This document shows positions 17,601-25,833 of a stretch of 64,000 nucleotides of DNA, piece after piece (the stretch's first letter is position 1; each line of letters begins with the position of its first letter). The translations under genes were made by a program, and so were the position numbers. The notes below the pieces were generated by a model. It was given only the letters and a program-made list of their open reading frames with translations. It ran no database searches and was not told the DNA's origin. Origin of the DNA: Pseudoduganella namucuonensis (lineage in GTDB: Bacteria > Pseudomonadota > Gammaproteobacteria > Burkholderiales > Burkholderiaceae_D); NCBI RefSeq assembly GCF_900116645.1, contig NZ_FPBO01000023.1, forward strand, positions 79,441-143,440, read 5' to 3'.

Positions 17601-18428
17601 ATGATCATTACCATAATCAACCATACCGATTCGATCCAGGACGAAGAGCTGCAAACCGCGATACGCGCGATCAACCGCCAGATCACGGAGGATTTCGCGC
17701 CGCACTGGGGCCTGAGCGCCACCTTGCGGCTCGGGGGACGCAGCAGCACGCAGCCGGACAAGCTGAACCCGCCCGACATGCGCGGCGACGCCATCCTCTA
17801 TATGTGGGACCAGACCGACATCCCGAACGCGCTGGGCTATCACGACCGGAATGCCCGCGGCATCCCCTACGGCTTCGTGTTCACGGAGCTGGCGGACAGC
17901 CTGGGCGAGCCGTGGTCGGTGACCCTGTCCCACGAGGCGCTGGAGCTGCTCGCGGACCCGCACGTCAACCTGCTGGTCGCCGGCCCCCACCCCAGCGAGG
18001 ACAGGACCGTGTTCCACTGGTACGAAATGTCCGACGCGGTGCAGGACGAGACGTACGAGATAGACGGCGTCCCGGTGTCCAACTTCGTGCTGCCGCTGTA
18101 TTTCACGCCCGACGCGGAACCCGGCAGCCGCAACGACTTCCTCGGGCGCTCCCACGGCGCCACGTCGCTGGTGTCGTTCGGCATCAACCCGGGCGGCTAC
18201 ATCGGATTCTTCGATCCCCAAACGGGCGAGCACGAGACCTACGCCATGGCGGACGACCCGGTCGCCATGCAACGGCTCGCGACGAAAAAAGTGCAAACGG
18301 CGAGCCGCCGTGCGCACCGGACCGCGCGCGCCTCCATCGACGAGATCTTGGGCCGGGAACGCATCACCGCGAAGGCCGCCGCGTCGGTGGAGCGCAGGTC
18401 GTCGCGCAAGTACGAGAAAATAAACTGA
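17601..18428 (+). CDS. Hypothetical protein with HExxE metal-binding-like motif
   Basis: A 275-residue cytoplasmic-looking protein that I cannot place in a named family. The segment TLSHEALELLADPH (108-121) contains H111, E112 and E115, an HExxE pattern seen in some zinc peptidases, and a Glu/Asp-rich stretch follows at 142-156. No signal peptide or membrane helix is visible. The C-terminus (about 225-275) is very basic with many Arg and Lys. GGGAG precedes the ATG. A strong hairpin follows the stop. Confidence 0.65.
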   Translation: MIITIINHTDSIQDEELQTAIRAINRQITEDFAPHWGLSATLRLGGRSSTQPDKLNPPDMRGDAILYMWDQTDIPNALGYHDRNARGIPYGFVFTELADSLGEPWSVTLSHEALELLADPHVNLLVAGPHPSEDRTVFHWYEMSDAVQDETYEIDGVPVSNFVLPLYFTPDAEPGSRNDFLGRSHGATSLVSFGINPGGYIGFFDPQTGEHETYAMADDPVAMQRLATKKVQTASRRAHRTARASIDEILGRERITAKAAASVERRSSRKYEKIN

Positions 18429-18437
18429 CGGACGCGG

Positions 18438-18479
18438 GCGGCCGGACGGCCCGCGGGCTCGCCCGGGCCGTTCGGCCGC
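18438..18479. terminator. Strong hairpin after the HExxE gene
   Basis: Two 16-base arms (18438-18453 and 18464-18479) are complementary with one mismatch around a 10-base loop. It lies 10 bases after the stop. There is no T-run, so it may be a hairpin protecting the 3' end rather than a classical terminator. Confidence 0.5.
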
Positions 18480-18561
18480 GCCGCGCTGTGACGAAAATGC
18501 GGCAGACTTCCGATGGCGCTTATAGTAGAATTTCCGTCAATCAATATCGGAAGATTGCGCC

Positions 18562-19407
18562 GTGCTGAGCCTCCACACCAATTCCGCGTCGCTCGCCGCG
18601 AACAACGCGGCGGACCGCTCCCAGAAACTACTGGGCACCTCCAACACGCGCCTGGCCACCGGCTACCGCATCAATTCCGCCCAGGACGACGCCGCCGGCC
18701 TGCAAATCGCCACCCGGCTGCACGCGCAGAACAGCGGCATGCGCGTCGCCATGCGCAACACCCAGAACAGCATCTCCAAGCTGCAATCGATCGACGCCAT
18801 GATGGAGGGCCTGGGCAAGTCCCTGCTGCGCATGGCCGAGCTGGCCACGATGGCCGCCGACGACGGCTACAGCGACACCGACCGGGCCGCGATGCAGGCC
18901 GAGTACGACGAGCTGGGCCGGGAAAACAGCCGCGTGGTGTCGGAAGACCTGCTCAATGGCGACAGCGGCTTCTTCCCCGGCGAGGACGACAGCCCCGATT
19001 TCAACACCCGCTTCCAGTTCGGCGCCAGCGCGGACGAGAGCACGGAGTACAATTTCGAGCAGACCTGGCAGTCGGCCTACGACGCGGCCCAGAACAACGC
19101 CGGAACCGGTGTCGAGCTATTGAATGGCAACGCGAACGCCAGCATCGGCAAGCTCCAGGAGGCGGTCGGCAAGGTCGGTACCTCGCGCTCGGAGCTGGGC
19201 GGGCTGATCAACCGGCTGCAGCACTCGTTCGACAATCTGATGACCATGCACGAGAACACCAGCACCGCCGAGGGCCGCATCATGGACACGGACTTCGCCA
19301 GTGAAACCGCGCAGGCCACCGTGCAGTTGATGCTGCTGCAATCGAGCACCAACATGATACGCCGCAGCAACAGCAGCTCGGCGCTGGTGATCTCGCTGCT
19401 GAATTGA
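18562..19407 (+). CDS. Flagellin (short, solitary)
   Basis: A 281-residue flagellin with intact D0/D1 N-terminal (LSLHTNSASLAANNA ... LATGYRINSAQDDAAGLQIA) and C-terminal (DTDFASETAQATVQLMLLQS ... LVISLLN) domains and only a small central region, rich in Asp and Glu. The start codon is GTG at 18562, preceded by GGAAG. No other flagellar gene is in the window. It could be a minor filament subunit or a lateral-type flagellin. A terminator-like hairpin follows directly. Confidence 0.88.
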   Translation: MLSLHTNSASLAANNAADRSQKLLGTSNTRLATGYRINSAQDDAAGLQIATRLHAQNSGMRVAMRNTQNSISKLQSIDAMMEGLGKSLLRMAELATMAADDGYSDTDRAAMQAEYDELGRENSRVVSEDLLNGDSGFFPGEDDSPDFNTRFQFGASADESTEYNFEQTWQSAYDAAQNNAGTGVELLNGNANASIGKLQEAVGKVGTSRSELGGLINRLQHSFDNLMTMHENTSTAEGRIMDTDFASETAQATVQLMLLQSSTNMIRRSNSSSALVISLLN

Positions 19408-19432
19408 AAAAGGGGCCGTCCGGCCCCTTTCA
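19408..19432. terminator. Bidirectional terminator between flagellin and phaR
   Basis: AAAGGGGCC and GGCCCCTTT form a stem right after the flagellin stop, with A-tract on one side and T-tract on the other. It lies between convergent genes. Confidence 0.8.
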
Positions 19433-19440
19433 TATTGAAC

Positions 19441-20010
19441 TTATTTCTTGTCGGTGGGCGGCACCACCGGCGCCATGAACGGGAAGGCCCCGAACAGGCT
19501 CTTGCTCTGGTTCTGCATCTGCTCCTGCATTTGCACGAACAGGGATTTGCTCTGGTCGATATAGTTGTTCATCATGCCCTGCATCATCGGACCCTGGACG
19601 TTCATGAACTGGGTCCACATTTCCGGGCTGAACGGCTTGCCGTCGACGGCGGCGCTGGTGAACTTGCGCTGGATGTCGGTGAAGGCTTCCACGTTCTTTT
19701 CCAGGTAGGAGCCCATCATGCCCTGCATCGCGTGCCCGTAATAGCGGATGATCTGCGCCAGCACGCCGGTCGAGAACATCGGCACGCCGCTGGCCTCCTC
19801 TTCCAGGATGATTTGCAGCAGGATGGCGCGGGTCAAGTCCTCGTTCGATTTGGCGTCGACAACCGTGAATTCCTCGTTGTCCAGCACCAGCTGCTTTACG
19901 TCGGTTAACGTGATGTAAGAACTGGTCTGCGTGTCGTATAAACGGCGATTAGGGTATTTCTTGATCAAGCGTTCCGCACTTTTTTTAACACTACTCATCA
20001 CAGGGTCCAC
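19441..20010 (-). CDS. phaR: Polyhydroxyalkanoate synthesis repressor PhaR
   Basis: DNA- and PHB-binding repressor that senses storage polymer and controls phasin genes and itself. The 189-residue protein has the PHB/PHA accumulation regulator DNA-binding domain (IKKYPNRRLYDTQTSSYITL, about 18-37) and PHB-binding segments (ILLQIILEEEASG and MFSTGVLAQIIRYYG). The C-terminus is Met/Gln-rich. It lies downstream of phaC on the same strand but a strong terminator between them suggests separate transcription. Confidence 0.93.
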   Translation of the reverse strand: MDPVMSSVKKSAERLIKKYPNRRLYDTQTSSYITLTDVKQLVLDNEEFTVVDAKSNEDLTRAILLQIILEEEASGVPMFSTGVLAQIIRYYGHAMQGMMGSYLEKNVEAFTDIQRKFTSAAVDGKPFSPEMWTQFMNVQGPMMQGMMNNYIDQSKSLFVQMQEQMQNQSKSLFGAFPFMAPVVPPTDKK

Positions 20011-20014
20011 TTAT

Positions 20015-20028
20015 TGCGCCGCAGCGCA
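20015..20028. promoter_or_regulatory. Small palindrome in front of phaR
   Basis: TGCGCCGCAGCGCA, 5 bases upstream of the phaR ATG. Its position would suit autoregulation by PhaR, but there is no direct evidence for binding. Confidence 0.25.
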
Positions 20029-20043
20029 TACTTTGTTAATCCG

Positions 20044-20072
20044 AAAAAAAAGCGAACCAAGGTTCGCTTTTT
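20044..20072. terminator. Symmetric terminator between phaC and phaR
   Basis: AAAAAGCGAACC (20047-20058) and GGTTCGCTTTTT (20061-20072) form a 12-bp stem with an A/T tail on both sides, so it can act in either direction. It should end the phaC message. Confidence 0.85.
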
Positions 20073-20090
20073 CACAAGCCTTATTCACCT

Positions 20091-20096
20091 ATTATA
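20091..20096 (-). promoter_or_regulatory. Candidate -10 box upstream of the phaC-phaR terminator
   Basis: TATAAT on the minus strand. Transcription from here toward phaR would meet the terminator at 20072-20044 within about 15 bases, so it would give a short RNA or an attenuated leader. The -35 match is weak. Confidence 0.25.
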
Positions 20097-20174
20097 GAGT
20101 GAAAAAAACCCGCTTGGCACGTGCTTTCGTGGTTTATTGCATCGCAACTTGCCCTGCGAAACAACAAGCCCGCA

Positions 20175-21911
20175 TTAACTGGCTTTTGCCTTGACGTAAC
20201 GACCAGGCGCGGGTTCGATCACCCGGTACTTGGCGTTGCCCGGCTGCGCGGGCGGATCGACATCCTTGCCGCCGTGCTCGGCCAGGAATTTGGCCCACTC
20301 CGGCCACCAGCTGCCGGGATGCTCGGTCGCGCCCTCGAACCAGGCCTCGGCGTCCGGACGCTTGCCCTTGGCTTTCAGCGCGGCGTCGTTGGTCCAGTAG
20401 TTGCGTTTCTTCTTGGCCGCCGGATTGATCACGCCGGCGATGTGGCCGGACGCGCCCAGGATGAAGCGGTTGGCCTTCGGCTTTTTCGGGTTCAGGATGT
20501 CCATCGAACCGTAGGCCGAGTGCCATGGCACGATGTGGTCTTCGCGCGAGGCGTAGATGAAGGCCGGCGCGTCGATGGTCGACAGGTCGACCTTTTCGCC
20601 CGCCACCGTCAGCTTGCCCGGCACCTTCAGGTTGTTTTCCAGGTAAGTGTTGCGCAGGTACCAGCAGAACATCGGGCCCGGCAGGTTGGTGCTGTCCGAG
20701 TTCCAGTACAGCAGGTCGAACGGCACCGGCTCGTTGCCCTTCAGGTAGTTCGACTGCACGTAGTTCCACACCAGGTCGTTCGGACGCAGGCTGGAGAAGG
20801 TGGTCGCCAGGTCGCGGCCCGGCATCAGGCCGCCGGATTTCAGGGTCTGCTCGCGCAGCTGCACCTGCTGCTCGTCGACGAACACGCTCAGCACGCCGGT
20901 GTCGCTGAAGTCGAGGAAGGTGGTCAGCAGCGTGACGCTGGCGGCCGGGTGCTCGCCGCGCGCGGCCATCACGGCCAGCGACGTGCCCACCAGGGTGCCG
21001 CCGACGCAGAAGCCGAGGATGTTGAGTTTGTCCTGGCCGGTGATTTCCTGCACCAGGTGCACGGCGTTGACGACGCCGGTGTCGACGTAGTCGTCCCAGG
21101 TGGTGTTGGCCATGGACTGGTCCGGATTGCGCCAGGAGACCAGGAACACGGTGTTGCCCTGCTCCACCGCGTAGCGCACCAGCGAGTTTTCCGGTTGCAG
21201 GTCCAGGATGTAGAACTTGTTGATGCACGGCGGCACCAGCAGCAGCGGACGCTCGTGCACCTTGGCCGTGGTCGGCGTGTACTGGATCAGCTGGAACAGG
21301 TGGTTTTCATACACCACCTGGCCCGGCGTGTTGCCCAGGTTGCGGCCCACCTCGAAAGCGGACTCGTCGGACAGGGAGATGTGGCCCTTGCCCATGTCGG
21401 CCAGCATGTTGGCCAGGCCCTTGGTCAGGCTTTCGCCCTTGGTTTCCACCAGTTTTTGCTGCGCTTCGGGGTTCGTAGCCAGGAAGTTGGCAGGCGACAT
21501 GGCGTCCACCACTTGCTGCACGGCGAAGCGGATTTTTTGCTGCTGCTGCGGCGCGGCCTCGATGGCTTCCGCCATGGCCGTCAGGAATTTGGAGTTGAGC
21601 AGGTATGATGCGGCATTGAACGCGGTGACCGGGTTGCTTTGCCACGCGGGCGAGGAAAAGCGGCGGTCGGAGACGGCGGGCGCCTTGCCCGCCAGGAACT
21701 CCTGCCACAGCGCGCCGAACTGCTGGAAGTAGTCGTTCTTCAGTTGCTCGATCGCGTCTGGCTTGATGACGGCGCCGGCGTCGCGCAGAATGGCGGCCAC
21801 CGGATGCGACTGGACTTCGGGCGTCATGTTGAACCAGGATTGCCACTGGTTGGGGTCGCTGAACTGCGACATCCATGCGTTGGCAAAGGCTTGAGGATCA
21901 GGCAATTTCAT
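20175..21911 (-). CDS. phaC: Class I polyhydroxyalkanoate synthase
   Basis: Polymerises (R)-3-hydroxybutyryl-CoA into PHB granules. The 578-residue protein has the N-terminal PhaC domain and an alpha/beta-hydrolase core with the lipase-like box GFCVGG, whose Cys302 is the acylated nucleophile. REDHIVPWHS and the later GASGHIAGV carry the Asp and His of the triad. Length fits class I enzymes that work without PhaE/PhaR subunits. No phaA or phaB in the window. Confidence 0.96.
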   Translation of the reverse strand: MKLPDPQAFANAWMSQFSDPNQWQSWFNMTPEVQSHPVAAILRDAGAVIKPDAIEQLKNDYFQQFGALWQEFLAGKAPAVSDRRFSSPAWQSNPVTAFNAASYLLNSKFLTAMAEAIEAAPQQQQKIRFAVQQVVDAMSPANFLATNPEAQQKLVETKGESLTKGLANMLADMGKGHISLSDESAFEVGRNLGNTPGQVVYENHLFQLIQYTPTTAKVHERPLLLVPPCINKFYILDLQPENSLVRYAVEQGNTVFLVSWRNPDQSMANTTWDDYVDTGVVNAVHLVQEITGQDKLNILGFCVGGTLVGTSLAVMAARGEHPAASVTLLTTFLDFSDTGVLSVFVDEQQVQLREQTLKSGGLMPGRDLATTFSSLRPNDLVWNYVQSNYLKGNEPVPFDLLYWNSDSTNLPGPMFCWYLRNTYLENNLKVPGKLTVAGEKVDLSTIDAPAFIYASREDHIVPWHSAYGSMDILNPKKPKANRFILGASGHIAGVINPAAKKKRNYWTNDAALKAKGKRPDAEAWFEGATEHPGSWWPEWAKFLAEHGGKDVDPPAQPGNAKYRVIEPAPGRYVKAKAS

Positions 21912-21950
21912 ATTTATTCCATTTTTAATGAGTTTTTACCGGAACTGCTT

Positions 21951-22160
21951 ATGCTGATAGTCGCTGTTGCTTGGATTTACGTGGTTGCGCTCATGGCGCT
22001 GACCGAACCTACTGTCGTCGCCGGAATTATGACGTTTTTAAGCTATTGCGTGTTGCCATTGGGAATACTATTTTATTTAACAGGGTCGGGCCGGCGCAAG
22101 CGCGCCCGCGCCCTGGAAGAGCGGGCGCGGGCGGCCAGCCAGCGGCCACCCGAAGCTTAA
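21951..22160 (+). CDS. Small membrane protein of unknown function
   Basis: A 69-residue protein starting at ATG 21951, with two hydrophobic segments (about 2-18 and 23-45) and a basic C-terminal tail (GRRKRAR). It fills the gap between the divergent phaC gene and the convergent pgeF gene, overlapping the pgeF stop by 4 bases. The longer in-frame extension into phaC is not needed. Similar short proteins occur beside pgeF in related genera as I recall; function unknown. Confidence 0.6.
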   Translation: MLIVAVAWIYVVALMALTEPTVVAGIMTFLSYCVLPLGILFYLTGSGRRKRARALEERARAASQRPPEA

Positions 22161-22990
22161 GCGCCATTCCCGGCGCCACCACCCGCCTTGCCTTTGATCC
22201 AGATCAAACTGGCTTGACGTCCGGTCACGCCATCGCGCCGGTACGAATAGAAGCGGCCTGAATTCGACACGGTGCAGTATTCGCCGCCCGCGACGCGCGT
22301 CACCCCCACCCTGCGAAGCACGGCCCGTGCCAGGGCGTACAAATCGGCCAGATGCTTGCCCGGCCGCGCGGCCACGGGGCGGAAGGCCGCCCGCACCTCG
22401 TCCCGGGCGGCCGGGTCCGGCGCGCCTTCCACGAAGGCCTTCAGCACATCGGCCCCCACCTCGAAGCGGGCGGGGCCGATCGCCACGCCCAGCCACGCCA
22501 GCACTTCGCCCGCACCTTTTTCGCGCATGGCGCGCACTGTTTCCTCCAGTACACCGTTGGCCAGGCCGCGCCAGCCCGCGTGCGCCGCGCCCACCACGGT
22601 GCCGGCGGTGTCGCAGAACAGCACCGGCAGGCAATCGGCCGTGAGGATAACGCAAACCGTGTCCGGCGCGCGCGCGATACTGGCGTCGGCCACCGGCACC
22701 TCGCCCGGGCGCACCCGCCCCGCGTCCGCCACGGCCACGCCGTGCACCTGGCTGAGCCAGACCGGCTCGTCCGGCAGCACCGCCGTCAGCGCGGCGCGGT
22801 TGGCCGCCACGTTGTGCGGCTGGTCGCCCACGTGGATGCCAAGGTTCAGCCCGCCGCCGCCCTGGCCGTCGTCATAGGGCGCGGCGCTGACGCCGCCGCG
22901 CCGCATGGTCGCCAGCGCGCCGATGTTGGGGGGAAGGTCGGGCCAGTCGGGCGCCAGCCAGCCGGGGGAGCGGGATAGGGAGTCGGTCAC
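22157..22990 (-). CDS. pgeF: Peptidoglycan editing factor PgeF (laccase domain)
   Basis: Multicopper-oxidase-like YfiH-family enzyme. Homologues remove L-Ser wrongly placed in the muropeptide stem, and some were described as polyphenol oxidases. Start GTG 22990 overlaps the rluD stop as GTGA, with GAGGAAG upstream, giving 277 residues. Zinc ligands fit His83 (SQVHGV), Cys120 (TADCLPVL) and His137 (AAHAGWRGL). Translationally coupled to rluD. Confidence 0.9.
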   Translation of the reverse strand: MTDSLSRSPGWLAPDWPDLPPNIGALATMRRGGVSAAPYDDGQGGGGLNLGIHVGDQPHNVAANRAALTAVLPDEPVWLSQVHGVAVADAGRVRPGEVPVADASIARAPDTVCVILTADCLPVLFCDTAGTVVGAAHAGWRGLANGVLEETVRAMREKGAGEVLAWLGVAIGPARFEVGADVLKAFVEGAPDPAARDEVRAAFRPVAARPGKHLADLYALARAVLRRVGVTRVAGGEYCTVSNSGRFYSYRRDGVTGRQASLIWIKGKAGGGAGNGA

Positions 22991-24072
22991 TCGTCGTCTT
23001 CCTCGTCGTCGAAATCGTCGCCGTAGTCGTAATCGTACTGTTCCTCGATGTCGCCGCCGACATCGTTCAGGCCGGGATTGGCGATGCCGGCCGACTCGAT
23101 CAGCGCGGCGAAGTCGTCCGCCAGCGGCACGCGCCACTCGCAGGCCTCGCCGGTGGCCGGATGCACCAGCCCCAGGCGGCGCGCCTGCAGCGCCTGGCGC
23201 GGGAAGAAGTGCGTCAGGTGCGGCTTGCCGTAGACATAGTCGCCCACCAGCGGGAAGCCCAGGTGCGCCATGTGGACGCGGATCTGGTGCGTGCGGCCCG
23301 TTTCAAGACGGCATTGCACCAGGCTGACCGGGCGGCGGTCCAGCAGGCCCGATTCGATGCGCTCGTAGTGCGTGATGGCGGGCTTCGAGCCCAGGCTGGT
23401 CGAGACGGCCATTTTCACGCGGTCCTTCGGATGCCGGCCCATGGAGGCGTTCATGGTGCCGCCCTTTTGAGGCGTGCCCCACACCAGCGCCCAGTATTCG
23501 CGCTTGACGGTGCGCGCCTGCAACTGGCGCACCAGGTCGGTCTGCGACGCCAGCGTCTTGCCCACCACCATCAGGCCGGAGGTGTCCTTGTCCAGGCGGT
23601 GCACGATGCCGGCGCGCGGCACGCCGGTCAGCTGCGGGCAGTGGTGCAGCAGGCCGTTCAGCAGCGTGCCGGACCAGTTGCCCGAACCGGGGTGGACCAC
23701 CAGGCCGGCAGGCTTGTTCACGACGATCAGGTGTTCGTCCTCGAACACGATGTTCAGCGCCATCGGCTCGGGCTTATAGGCCTCGGAGTCCTGGTCGGGC
23801 TGGGGCAGGATCACCACCTTCTCGTCGCCGTAGACGGTGGCCTTGGTTTTGGACGGCTTGCCGTCCACGGTAACGAAGCCTTCCTCGATCCACATCTGCA
23901 GACGCACGCGCGAAAATTGCGGCACCAGCTTGGAAATCACCTTATCGAGGCGTTCGCCACACGAATCCGGGCTCAGTTCGAGTACGATAGGGGCCAATGC
24001 GTCGACCACCTCGTCTTCGCCCAGGAACTCGGCGTCCGCGTCGGCGTCTATTTCGTTATTAGTTAAAGTCAC
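22987..24072 (-). CDS. rluD: 23S rRNA pseudouridine synthase RluD
   Basis: Makes pseudouridines in helix 69 of 23S rRNA. Start GTG 24072, with GGGAA upstream, gives 361 residues: an S4 RNA-binding domain (about 37-95) and the RluA-type catalytic domain with Asp161 in HRLDKDTSG. The last 25 residues form an unusual, strongly acidic Asp/Glu/Tyr tail. It diverges from bamD. The longer frame from 24168 would overlap the bamD start and is rejected. Confidence 0.93.
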   Translation of the reverse strand: MTLTNNEIDADADAEFLGEDEVVDALAPIVLELSPDSCGERLDKVISKLVPQFSRVRLQMWIEEGFVTVDGKPSKTKATVYGDEKVVILPQPDQDSEAYKPEPMALNIVFEDEHLIVVNKPAGLVVHPGSGNWSGTLLNGLLHHCPQLTGVPRAGIVHRLDKDTSGLMVVGKTLASQTDLVRQLQARTVKREYWALVWGTPQKGGTMNASMGRHPKDRVKMAVSTSLGSKPAITHYERIESGLLDRRPVSLVQCRLETGRTHQIRVHMAHLGFPLVGDYVYGKPHLTHFFPRQALQARRLGLVHPATGEACEWRVPLADDFAALIESAGIANPGLNDVGGDIEEQYDYDYGDDFDDEEDDE

Positions 24073-24137
24073 AGCATTCCCATCGGCTATAATCAGCCTG
24101 TTGTAAAAATCTTGGTTAAACGTTCTTGCAAAACAAC

Positions 24138-24938
24138 ATGCAAAAAAAATTATCGGTAGTTGCAGCAACAGTCGTACTGCTAGGTTTATCCGCGTGTAGC
24201 TTGCTGCCGGAAAAGGCAGATGAAACCAAAGGTTGGTCCGCTACGAAATTATACTCGGAGGCCATGGAGGAATTGGAAGGCGCGCACTATGAGCGCGCAA
24301 TTCAGTTGTTCGAAAGACTGGAATCGAGCTACCCGTTCGGTACGTACGCGCAGCAGGCGCAGATGAATATCGCCTATGCCAACTACAAGGCCCAGGACCA
24401 GGCCCAGGCGCTGGCCGCGGTGGAACGCTTCGTCAAGCTGCACCCGAACCACACGCACGTGGACTATATGTACTACCTGCGCGGCCTGATCAGCTTCAAC
24501 GATCAGATCGGCTTCCTGAACTTCATCTACGAACAGGACCCCACCGAGCGCGACCCGAAAGCGACGCGCGAGGCCTTCACGGCGTTCAAGGCGCTGGTCG
24601 AGAAGTTCCCGGACAGCCAGTATACGCCGGATGCCATCGACCGCATGAAGTATCTGATCAACGCGATGGCCTCCTACGAGGTGCACGTGGCGCGCTACTA
24701 CTACCGCCGCGGCGCCTACCTGGCGTCGGTCAACCGCGCCATGGGCGTGCTAAGCGACTACCGCGACTCGCCGTCGATCGAGGAGGCGCTGTTCATCATG
24801 ATCCGCGGCTACGACAAGATGGGCAACAAGCAGCTGCACGACGACGCCCTGCGCGTCTTCAAGCAGAACTACCCGAACAGCAAGTTCCTCGAAGAAGGCG
24901 TGAAGAAGGAACGGCAGTGGTGGAAGTTCTGGAGCTGA
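24138..24938 (+). CDS. bamD: Outer-membrane assembly lipoprotein BamD
   Basis: Essential lipoprotein of the BAM complex that inserts beta-barrels in the outer membrane. ATG 24138 gives 266 residues with a lipobox LSAC (lipidated Cys20) and five TPR-like repeats. The order rluD/pgeF divergent from bamD is common in Betaproteobacteria. A 66-bp inverted repeat lies 17 bases after the stop and may end the message. Confidence 0.95.
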   Translation: MQKKLSVVAATVVLLGLSACSLLPEKADETKGWSATKLYSEAMEELEGAHYERAIQLFERLESSYPFGTYAQQAQMNIAYANYKAQDQAQALAAVERFVKLHPNHTHVDYMYYLRGLISFNDQIGFLNFIYEQDPTERDPKATREAFTAFKALVEKFPDSQYTPDAIDRMKYLINAMASYEVHVARYYYRRGAYLASVNRAMGVLSDYRDSPSIEEALFIMIRGYDKMGNKQLHDDALRVFKQNYPNSKFLEEGVKKERQWWKFWS

Positions 24939-24955
24939 TCTGACGGCGCGTCATA

Positions 24956-25021
24956 GGGGACAGACCCTCCGCGCCACACACCTGGGCTAGGGCCGCGGCC
25001 GGTGGTCGCGGGTCTGTCCCC
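24956..25021. repeat. 66-bp inverted-repeat element, copy 2
   Basis: Outer arms GGGGACAGACCC (24956-24967) and GGGTCTGTCCCC (25010-25021), same length and arms as the element at 10567-10632, with a different GC-rich interior. It lies between the convergent bamD and yaaA genes. Confidence 0.78.
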
Positions 25022-25033
25022 GGTGTGACCGCC

Positions 25034-25804
25034 TTAGTCCGCGATCCTGCGCCGGAACACCCAGGTCCGCTCATCCGAATCCTTCTTGTCGAAGGCGTAG
25101 CCGTCGACATCGAAGGCTTTCAGCTTTTCCGGATTGTTGATGTTCTTCACCGCCGCGTAGCGCGCCAGCAGGCCGCGCGCGCGCTTGGCGTAGAACGAGA
25201 TGATCTTGTATTTGCCGTTCTTCCAGTCCTCGAACACCGGCGTGATCACCGGCACCGCCAGCTTGGCGCGCTTGACGGACTTGAAATACTCCTCCGACGC
25301 CAGGTTCACCAGCACTTCGGCGCCCTGCTCCTCGGCCGTCCGGTTCAGCGCGTTGGTGATGGTGTCGCCCCAGAACGCGTACAGGTCCTTGCCGCGCGGC
25401 GTGTGCAGGCGGGTGCCCATTTCCAGCCGGTGCGGGTGGATCAGGTCCAGCGGCCGCAGCATGCCGTACAGGCCGGACAGGATGCGCACGCGCGACTGCG
25501 CGTAATCCAGCTGCTTCGGCGTCAGCGTGCGCGCCGCCAGGCCGTCGTAGACGTCGCCGTTGAAGGTCATCACCGCCTGGCGCGCCTCGGACGTATCCTT
25601 GGTCCACGAGGCGTAGCGGGCCACGTTCAGCGTCGACAGCGTGTCCGAGATGTCCATCAGCTCGCCGATGCCGGCCGGCGAGAACTCGCGCAGGCGGTCG
25701 ATCAACTGTTCGGAGTGGTCCAGGAAATCGGGTTGCGTGTGCAGCTTGGTGGTGGGAGGCGTCTCGAGGTCGAGACTCTTTGCGGGCGAAAGCACTATCA
25801 GCAT
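25034..25804 (-). CDS. yaaA: Peroxide stress protein YaaA
   Basis: A 256-residue YaaA/DUF328 protein. In E. coli it limits intracellular iron during peroxide stress and binds DNA. The N-terminus MLIVLSPAKSLD and the segments FNGDVYDGL and LSGLYGMLRPLD are characteristic. It converges with bamD and diverges from the PIN gene with 29 bases between starts. Confidence 0.92.
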   Translation of the reverse strand: MLIVLSPAKSLDLETPPTTKLHTQPDFLDHSEQLIDRLREFSPAGIGELMDISDTLSTLNVARYASWTKDTSEARQAVMTFNGDVYDGLAARTLTPKQLDYAQSRVRILSGLYGMLRPLDLIHPHRLEMGTRLHTPRGKDLYAFWGDTITNALNRTAEEQGAEVLVNLASEEYFKSVKRAKLAVPVITPVFEDWKNGKYKIISFYAKRARGLLARYAAVKNINNPEKLKAFDVDGYAFDKKDSDERTWVFRRRIAD

Positions 25805-25833
25805 AAAATCGAAAAACTTACGTTAAGACAAGA

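Noticed and set aside
18486..18561. Sigma-28 promoter for the flagellin gene
   Set aside because: A CCGAT core occurs near 18510 but the rest of the -10 and the -35 do not match well enough.
24073..24168. Long N-terminal extension of RluD
   Set aside because: It would run across the shared promoter region and into the bamD start; a GTG with a good ribosome site lies at 24072.
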